DNA of 64,000 nucleotides from contig SZPK01000001.1 in assembly GCA_030263665.1 (NCBI GenBank), positions 152,197 through 216,196 of the forward strand. The letters run 5' to 3'. Numbering within the stretch: the stretch's first letter is position 1; each line of letters opens with the position of its first letter. This document shows, one piece after another, positions 58,996 through 64,000 of this stretch. The DNA is from Villigracilis sp024434165 (GTDB taxonomy: Bacteria; Chloroflexota; Anaerolineae; Anaerolineales; Villigracilaceae). The notes below the pieces were generated by a model, which saw only the letters and a program-made list of their open reading frames with translations, was not told the origin of the DNA and made no database searches. Made by a program: the position numbers and the translations under genes.

Positions 58996-59060
58996 AACTG
59001 CTGGGCATCCTCATCGCCGCCTGCGCAGGTGGAAATTTTCAACCTGTTGACAGAGAATAC

Positions 59061-60743
59061 GTGCTGACGACCGACCTGAGAGACGGCAACCTGATCTTTT
59101 TGGGCGTCAGCGATGAAATCAACGGGATCGCCAATCCCACGCTGAGCGCAAGACCCGGTGAGCGAATCACCGTCACGCTGATCAACGGCGGCATGGGACA
59201 ACACGACATCACCTTCCCCGAAGTCAACGCCAGCACGGGCATCGTCAAGGAAAAAGGCGAAGCGGCTTCGGTCACATTTACCGTACCCGAAGTTCACGGA
59301 GAAATGGAATACTACGACAGCGTCTCCAATCATGCAGAACTGGGCATGCGCGGAAAATTGACCGTAACCGAATCGGGCGAAATCTCCATGCCGGCGGCCG
59401 CGACAACCAGCAATGGCGACCCCGCCGTGATTGCCGCCTTCCAAAAGGGCGCGTGCGGAAGCTGTCACGTTATTCCCGGAATCCCCGGCGCGGTGGGCGT
59501 GGTGGGTCCCGACCTTTCCGATGCAAAGATGATGGCGGAGGAACACGTCAGCAGCGACGCCTACACAGGCACGGCTGCCACCAGCGAGGAATACCTGCGC
59601 GAATCGATCCTCGACCCGAACCTGTTCCTTTCACCCTCCTGCCCCACCGGCGCCTGTGCGCCCAACGTAATGCCCGCCACCTTCTCTGAAGCGTTGACAA
59701 CCGATGAAGTCAATGCCATCGTGACTTATCTGAACGGGCTGCCCGAAGGCGCATACGCCGAAAGCACAACCGCCGGCGACACGATAACCGCACCCCAGGA
59801 ACCCGATAACAGCGGCGCAGACATCGTGCGTGACCCCGCCGACCTGCCGGGTCCCATCGGCGACCGCGAACCGACCACCGTCCGCATTGACCTCGAAGCG
59901 ATTGAAATTAACGGTCAACTGGCAGATGGCACCACCTTCACCTACTGGACCTTCAACGGTCAGGTTCCGGGTCCGTTCTTCCGTGTGCGCGTCGGCGATA
60001 CCATCGAAGTCCACATGAAGAACAGCACCTCCAGCACTATGAATCACTCCGTGGATTTCCATGCGGTCACCGGTCCGGGCGGAGGCGCGGTGATGACCCA
60101 GACCAAGCCTGGTGAGGAAACCACGTTCACCGCCAAGGCGCTCAATCCCGGTTTATACGTCTATCACTGCGCCACGCCGATGGTCGCAGACCACATCGCA
60201 AACGGCATGTACGGTCTGATCCTCGTCGAACCCGAAGGCGGACTTCCCCCCGTAGACCGCGAGTTCTACGTGATGCAGGGCGAACTTTACACCGCAGGCG
60301 CATTCGGCGAACAGGGACATCAAATGTCCGATACCACCAAACTGCTGAACGAAGACCCCGAATACTTCGTCTTCAACGGCGCGGTGAACGCCCTGGTGGA
60401 TCAGAAACCGCTCAAAGCCAATGTAGGCGAAAGCGTGCGCATCTTCTTCGGCGTTGGCGGACCGAACTTTACTTCGTCCTTCCACGTCATCGGTGAAATC
60501 TTCGACCGCGTGTACGACCAAGCCTCGCTCACCGGCGCGCCGCTCACCGACGTGCAAACCACCCTCGTCCCGCCCGGCGGCGCAACCATGGTCGAGTTCG
60601 ATCTCGAAGTGCCCGGCAATTTCATCCTCGTTGACCATGCCCTCTCCAGGCTGCAGCGCGGTCTCGCCGGATACCTCGTGGTGGAAGGCGAACCCAATCC
60701 CGAAATATTTGATGGAACCCCCACTTCGGGAAGCGGACATTAA
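59061..60743 (+). CDS. nirK: Cupredoxin - cytochrome c - copper nitrite reductase (NirK) fusion
   Basis: A chain of at least 560 residues in three parts. Residues 1-110: cupredoxin with His48, His91 and Met96, but Asp86 stands where the copper-binding Cys is expected (YYDSVSNHAELGM). Residues ~118-235: cytochrome c with ACGSCH (heme at Cys132, Cys135, His136) and Met in NVMPATF. Residues ~265-555: NirK two-domain cupredoxin with NHSVDFHAVTG, GLYVYHCATPMVADHI and SSFHVIGEI, giving type 1 and type 2 copper ligands. It reduces nitrite to NO. GTG 59061 is only the first standard start: the frame is open upstream and encodes a lipobox (LLGILIAACAGG, 58998-59033) without a standard start codon. Confidence 0.88.
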   Translation: MLTTDLRDGNLIFLGVSDEINGIANPTLSARPGERITVTLINGGMGQHDITFPEVNASTGIVKEKGEAASVTFTVPEVHGEMEYYDSVSNHAELGMRGKLTVTESGEISMPAAATTSNGDPAVIAAFQKGACGSCHVIPGIPGAVGVVGPDLSDAKMMAEEHVSSDAYTGTAATSEEYLRESILDPNLFLSPSCPTGACAPNVMPATFSEALTTDEVNAIVTYLNGLPEGAYAESTTAGDTITAPQEPDNSGADIVRDPADLPGPIGDREPTTVRIDLEAIEINGQLADGTTFTYWTFNGQVPGPFFRVRVGDTIEVHMKNSTSSTMNHSVDFHAVTGPGGGAVMTQTKPGEETTFTAKALNPGLYVYHCATPMVADHIANGMYGLILVEPEGGLPPVDREFYVMQGELYTAGAFGEQGHQMSDTTKLLNEDPEYFVFNGAVNALVDQKPLKANVGESVRIFFGVGGPNFTSSFHVIGEIFDRVYDQASLTGAPLTDVQTTLVPPGGATMVEFDLEVPGNFILVDHALSRLQRGLAGYLVVEGEPNPEIFDGTPTSGSGH

Positions 60744-60759
60744 AGTAACCATAGCAAGT

Positions 60760-60797
60760 AAAGACCTGACAGGTTTTCGAAAACCTGTCAGGTCTTT
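60760..60797. terminator. Terminator downstream of nirK
   Basis: AAAGACCTGACAGGTTTT (60760-60777) and its exact complement (60780-60797) form an 18-bp perfect stem with a 2-base spacer. TTTTT runs overlap the right end. Confidence 0.85.
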
Positions 60798-60812
60798 TTC
60801 GATTATTCCTTT

Positions 60813-60818
60813 TATAAT
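60813..60818 (+). promoter_or_regulatory. -10 box of a lipoprotein gene (leaderless candidate)
   Basis: TATAAT seven bases before the ATG at 60826, directly behind the nirK terminator. Confidence 0.5.
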
Positions 60819-60825
60819 CTCCCGG

Positions 60826-61455
60826 ATGAAAAGACAAACGCTTCTGACGACCCTGAGCCTGCTCCTGTTTCTTGCGGCGGGGTGCGCCCCGAAAACGGTC
60901 ACACCCAATCCGAACACGATCATTCAACAGGCGGTTGCCGCAACCCTCGCAGCGCTTCCAACCCCCACGCCGGTACCGCCTGCCACCCCCTACCCAACGC
61001 CCACCCCCTTCAGCCTTGCCGGTTTGTTCTGCGAGTATCAATTCTGCATCGGTCACCCCGTGGACGTGGTCTTCTTCGACATCAGCGCGCAGAAGAATCC
61101 CGCCGCCACCAGCACGTACAGCCAGGGGATGCTGGCGGCGTTCAACAACAATCTCTTCATTCAGGTGATATGGCAGATCGCGCCCAACACCAGCGACCCG
61201 CGCTTCCTCATGGATACCCTCCTCGACGACACGCTCGATACTCCCGCCGGCAATACCGAAGTGTTTCTCGTGCGCGGCATGAACGTGATGTACGACGACA
61301 TCTCCACCACCGCTGCGGCCGTGCTTCCCGCCGGGGGCGTGGGCGCATGGACGTGCGGAGACCGCGTCTTTGCGTGGAAGGTTTACACACCGAGCGTGGA
61401 AAGCGCCCGTCCGCTTTTCGATGAAGCGTTAAACCGTTTCACCTGCGGGCAGTAA
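60826..61455 (+). CDS. Lipoprotein of unknown function
   Basis: A 209-residue lipoprotein (signal LSLLLFLAAGC; lipobox LAAGC) with a Thr/Pro linker (LPTPTPVPPATPYPTPTPF) and a C-terminal domain of ~135 residues with four Cys (LFCEYQFCIG, AWTCGD, RFTCGQ), possibly two disulfides. No motif I recognise. It is monocistronic, between a terminator and a repeat-rich gap. Confidence 0.7.
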   Translation: MKRQTLLTTLSLLLFLAAGCAPKTVTPNPNTIIQQAVAATLAALPTPTPVPPATPYPTPTPFSLAGLFCEYQFCIGHPVDVVFFDISAQKNPAATSTYSQGMLAAFNNNLFIQVIWQIAPNTSDPRFLMDTLLDDTLDTPAGNTEVFLVRGMNVMYDDISTTAAAVLPAGGVGAWTCGDRVFAWKVYTPSVESARPLFDEALNRFTCGQ

Positions 61456-61461
61456 GAGAGT

Positions 61462-61625
61462 GTTTTATAAATCAAAATTCACCACAGACACCGCACACTT
61501 GCGTTCGGTGCAAGTGTAAACGCGGATGAACGTTGATTTTTGACGGAAATGCCAGTTCAAGGGCTTTAAATCCAATTTATCTGTGTTCATCTGTGGTTAT
61601 AAACGAATTTCAAAACACTTTCTAA
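61462..61625. repeat. CCACAGA / TCTGTGG inverted word-repeat region
   Basis: GTGTTTTATAAATC...ACCACAGAC on the left and CTGTGTTCATCTGTGG ... TTTCAAAACAC on the right are imperfect inverted copies. CACTTGCG/TGCAAGTG words form an inner hairpin. No gene is seen in this gap. Confidence 0.6.
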
Positions 61626-61653
61626 GATTTAATCCATTGAAGGAGAAGAACCC

Positions 61654-61905
61654 ATGTCCACCGAACAGGACCTGATTCACCTGCGTGCCCGCGTGGCGGA
61701 GTTGGAAGACCGTCTGGATTTTCTTTATAAAAGACTGGGAATTGAATACAGCGATAATCCCAACGCCCCCGATCCCCGCATCATCGAATTTCTCAAACGC
61801 GGCAACAAGATCGAAGCCGTCAAAGTTTATCGGGAATTGACCAATGCCGGTCTGGCGGAAGCCAAAAGCGTCATTGATGCTCTCGAAGCAAGGCTCGGGT
61901 TATAA
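61654..61905 (+). CDS. Small protein with coiled coil and ribosomal L7/L12 C-terminal-like domain
   Basis: An 83-residue protein. The N-terminal helix (DLIHLRARVAELEDRLDFLY) looks like a coiled coil; the C-terminal part KIEAVKVYRELTNAGLAEAK and SVIDALEARL matches the L7/L12 C-terminal pattern (Lys-Ile-x-x-Val-Lys ... Gly-Leu-x-Glu-Ala-Lys). It is not bL12 itself, which is longer and located in the rplJ operon. It could bind translation factors or act as a dimerising module. AAGGAG precedes the ATG. Confidence 0.72.
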   Translation: MSTEQDLIHLRARVAELEDRLDFLYKRLGIEYSDNPNAPDPRIIEFLKRGNKIEAVKVYRELTNAGLAEAKSVIDALEARLGL

Positions 61906-61943
61906 AAGCCGGACGATCACTTCATATTGACCGTCCGGTTTGC

Positions 61944-62921
61944 TCATTTCTCGTACCCGTTCGGGTGCGATCTATGCCACTCCCACGCGCTGGAAAGAAT
62001 ATCCTGTAAGTTGGTGTGGTTGGGCTGCCAGCCGAGTTCGTTGATGATGCGCTTCGGTGAAGCGACCAGACGCGCCGGGTCGCCGGGGCGGCGGGGAGAT
62101 TCAATCGCAGGGATGGCATGACCGGTCACCTTGCGCGCCGCTTCGATCACTTCCCTTACCGAAAAACCGTTGCCGCTGCCCACGTTGTAAATCATCCTGT
62201 CGCGTTTGTCGAGCGCATCGAGGGCAAGGATGTGCGCCGAAACCAGGTCAGAAATGTGAATGTAATCGCGAATGCAGGTTCCATCCGGCGTGGGGTAATC
62301 TGTGCCGTAGATCGTGGCGGCTTCCGCCTGACCGAGCGCAATCTGCAGCACGCGCGGGATCAAATGCGACTCGGGCTGGTGAGCTTCGCCGCGTCCGGGC
62401 AGTGCGCCGCAGGCATTGAAGTAACGCAGCGCCGCGTAACGCAAGCCAAAGATGCCGCGGTACCATTCCAGCGCCTGCTCGGTCATTAGTTTTGTGTGAC
62501 CGTATACATTGGTCGGTCCGAGCGGGGAATCTTCGGTCAGCGGCTCGTCGCTGGATTGGTACACCGCCGCCGTGGAAGAAAAGACAAATTTCCGCACGCC
62601 CGCGCGGACGGCGGTTTCCATCAATTGCAGGGAGTTGCCGAAGTTATTGCGAAAGAACCTGCCGGGGTCCTTCATGCTTTCGCCCGCTTCGATGAAAGCG
62701 GCAAAGTGCATGATCGCATCATACTTTTTGGAGGTCAATGCCTCGGCGAGGGCGTGCGTGTCGTCCAGCGAGGCGTGGATGAATTCCGCCTCTGCCGGGA
62801 CCGCGGCGCGATGCCCGGTGGCGAGGGAGTCGTAAACGGTGACGGTGTGTCCCGCCTGGATAAGCGCTGCTGCAGTGGCGGAGCCGATGTAGCCCGCTCC
62901 GCCCGTGACGAAAATGTTCAT
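61944..62921 (-). CDS. galE: UDP-glucose 4-epimerase
   Basis: A 325-residue extended SDR. It starts MNIFVTGGAGYIGSATAAAL, has the catalytic Ser-Thr in FSSTAAVYQ and YGHTKLMTE (YxxxK), and RYFNACGA, DGTCIRDYIHISDLV and YNVGSGNGFSV, which are characteristic of GalE. It interconverts UDP-glucose and UDP-galactose with bound NAD. GGAGCAG precedes the ATG and a TATAAT (62953-62948) lies 26 bases upstream. Confidence 0.92.
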   Translation of the reverse strand: MNIFVTGGAGYIGSATAAALIQAGHTVTVYDSLATGHRAAVPAEAEFIHASLDDTHALAEALTSKKYDAIMHFAAFIEAGESMKDPGRFFRNNFGNSLQLMETAVRAGVRKFVFSSTAAVYQSSDEPLTEDSPLGPTNVYGHTKLMTEQALEWYRGIFGLRYAALRYFNACGALPGRGEAHQPESHLIPRVLQIALGQAEAATIYGTDYPTPDGTCIRDYIHISDLVSAHILALDALDKRDRMIYNVGSGNGFSVREVIEAARKVTGHAIPAIESPRRPGDPARLVASPKRIINELGWQPNHTNLQDILSSAWEWHRSHPNGYEK

Positions 62922-62947
62922 TTCTGCTCCTGGAATGATTTTTGGAA

Positions 62948-62953
62948 ATTATA
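62948..62953 (-). promoter_or_regulatory. -10 box of galE
   Basis: TATAAT on the minus strand 26 bases before the start; it abuts the stop codon of the esterase gene. Confidence 0.5.
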
Positions 62954-62955
62954 TC

Positions 62956-63852
62956 TTACTGCTCCCCCGGCTCCTGATGCCATGCTTCGGCGTACCAGCG
63001 TAAATAATCGCCGACGTGCGCCGCCCAATATGCCTCGGAGTGGTCGCCGGAAAACAAGTGAAACTCGTGGATATACCCGATGCGCGCGAGCATCTCTTCA
63101 AATTGAATGACACTTTCCTGCTCCCGATCGTTATCTCCCACATCCAGCCACAAGCGCGGGCGGGACTCTTCCGGGATTCCGCGAATCAAGCGCTCGATGG
63201 AAGGAGCGTCCTCCTTGAAGATGCCCGGCGAGTGCAGCCCCAGCGAGCCGAACAAATCCACGCGCTGAAAGCCAAGCTGTACCGCCCAGCCGCCGCCGCG
63301 CGAGAGACCGCCCAGGGCGCGGTGGTCGCGGTCTGCAATGGTGCGGTAATTCGCATCCACGAACGGGACGAGGGCATTGACGAGGCGGTCGCCGAACCCG
63401 GCGCCGGCGTTCAGGTTCCAGTGGCGGTCATCGGGAAAGACGATGATGAAGGGTTGGTTTTCACCCGAAAGAATCATCCGGTCGGCAATTTGCGGCGCGC
63501 CCAGTCTCACCCACTGATCCTGGGTGTAGGTCTGTCCGTGAAGCAGGTAGAGGACGGGATACCGCTGGTCAGTCAGTTCGGAGTAACAGGGCGGAAGGTA
63601 AATGAGAAAATCCTGCGGCGGTTCGGTGGTGGAGACCGCTCCCTGCTCGACCCTGCCGGGCTGGGTGAGGCAGGTCAGCGGGGTGGGTGTGACAGTGAGG
63701 GGAATTGGACTGGGAGTCAATGTGACCGTCGGGCTGGGCGGGGGGACGGTCACGCTTGGAGTGGGGATAATTTCTTGTGGGTCGGAACAGGCTGAAAGTC
63801 CGAAAAGAAGCGCGAACAGGGCTGTGATGAGAACTGCTTGACGGGGGTTCAT
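62956..63852 (-). CDS. Secreted lipoprotein esterase (esterase D / feruloyl-esterase fold)
   Basis: A 298-residue lipoprotein (signal ITALFALLFGLSAC; lipobox LSAC), then a Pro/Thr/Val-rich linker (TPSVTVPPPSPTVTLTPSPI). The alpha/beta hydrolase domain has LYLLHGQTYTQDQW (oxyanion region), the nucleophile in LGGLSRGGGWA and the catalytic His in SGDHSEAYW. It is probably a surface esterase on acyl- or sugar-ester substrates. The start at 63852 is seven bases behind a TATAAT; these seven bases (GCGGAGG) could also act as a ribosome binding site. Confidence 0.82.
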   Translation of the reverse strand: MNPRQAVLITALFALLFGLSACSDPQEIIPTPSVTVPPPSPTVTLTPSPIPLTVTPTPLTCLTQPGRVEQGAVSTTEPPQDFLIYLPPCYSELTDQRYPVLYLLHGQTYTQDQWVRLGAPQIADRMILSGENQPFIIVFPDDRHWNLNAGAGFGDRLVNALVPFVDANYRTIADRDHRALGGLSRGGGWAVQLGFQRVDLFGSLGLHSPGIFKEDAPSIERLIRGIPEESRPRLWLDVGDNDREQESVIQFEEMLARIGYIHEFHLFSGDHSEAYWAAHVGDYLRWYAEAWHQEPGEQ

Positions 63853-63859
63853 CCTCCGC

Positions 63860-63865
63860 ATTATA
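63860..63865 (-). promoter_or_regulatory. -10 box of the esterase gene (leaderless candidate)
   Basis: TATAAT on the minus strand, seven bases before the ATG at 63852. Confidence 0.45.
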
Positions 63866-63884
63866 CTCGGCACGCTTATCGCAA

Positions 63885-63958
63885 CGGGGCGTAGCGCAAC
63901 CCGGTTGGCGCGTGGCGCTGTGGCGCCAAGGTCCCCGGTTCGAATCCATCAGGGTGCA
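63885..63958 (+). pseudogene. tRNA-Pro-like sequence, degenerate
   Basis: CGGGGCG TA GCGC at 63885-63897 is like the 5' acceptor and D-arm of tRNA-Pro, with a GG-containing D-loop and closing GCGC, and GGTTCGAATCC further on is a perfect T-loop. However, the anticodon loop is one base short, the 3' T-stem does not pair and the 3' acceptor (CGCCCCG) is missing; GGGTGCA is found instead. It is therefore a damaged tRNA or a tRNA-derived scar. Confidence 0.45.
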
Positions 63959-64000
63959 TTGACGATTGCGTCGTGCACCAGTGAATGTGATCTTTCAAGA

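Noticed and set aside
1..63958. Insertion sequence or transposase behind the repeats
   Set aside because: No protein with a transposase, integrase, reverse transcriptase or Rep signature was found in the window.
63885..63958. Functional tRNA-Pro gene
   Set aside because: T-stem and acceptor stem do not pair and the anticodon loop is short by one base.

Overview
The window looks like part of a chromosome from an Anaerolineae-type member of the Chloroflexota. This is an inference, because no rRNA gene is present. It rests on the long MoxR/DUF58/VWA/ABC operon, a fused two-part 2-oxoacid dehydrogenase E1, a pyrophosphate-type phosphofructokinase, a cupredoxin-cytochrome c-NirK fusion, moderately high GC, many proline/threonine-linked lipoproteins, and a very high density of short intergenic word repeats. 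About 50 genes are supported.

Layout. 1-7.3 kb: a catabolic cluster with an amidase end, FdrA/AllF, DUF1116/AllG, a small four-helix-bundle gene, a cyclase-type hydrolase and a molybdenum hydroxylase large subunit; the matching AllH (DUF2877) lies at 12.2 kb. 7.5-9.6 kb: an AT-rich cassette of three unrecognised genes, followed by a PIN/RHH toxin-antitoxin pair. 10.7-16.1 kb: mixed metabolic genes (NmrA-like reductase, DinB-like protein, AllH, 5'-3' exonuclease, lone ABC permease, acyl-CoA synthetase). 16.1-28.7 kb (minus strand): one eight-gene envelope operon (large membrane protein, ABC ATPase, ABC permease, coiled-coil protein, MoxR, DUF58, two VWA proteins), mostly with overlapping stop/start codons. 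28.8-35 kb: E1-E2-E3 of a 2-oxoacid dehydrogenase, interrupted by a second four-helix-bundle gene. 35-43 kb: lipoprotein, MBL-fold hydrolase, small proteins, alpha-amylase, and a PAS/HD-GYP signalling protein. 43-51.7 kb: NDH-2, ACR3 arsenite pump, UbiA prenyltransferase, PFK, NAD-dependent epimerase, RarD-type transporter, Ser/Thr kinase, DUF2203. 51.8-57.9 kb: a copper-handling island (two HMA chaperones, SafE-cupredoxin fusion, YHS protein, CopA, cupredoxin, CsoR with a likely operator). 58-60.7 kb: a Crp/Fnr regulator, a small redox-disulfide protein and the NirK fusion, so copper supply and nitrite reduction sit together. 61-64 kb: lipoprotein, L7/L12-like protein, GalE, secreted esterase, and a tRNA-Pro-like remnant.

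The most unusual signal is a set of short degenerate word repeats, usually arranged as inverted arrays. Two four-helix-bundle (23S rRNA intervening-sequence protein / Avd-like) genes are each enclosed by such arrays, inverted relative to each other, and each gene takes its own stop codon from the right-hand array. Similar arrays without a gene occur at many other places, between genes and also in frame inside at least seven protein-coding genes. This suggests a mobile, IVS-like element family that includes gene-less forms. Several genes also have a -10 box only 6-7 nt before the ATG, which points to leaderless transcripts.
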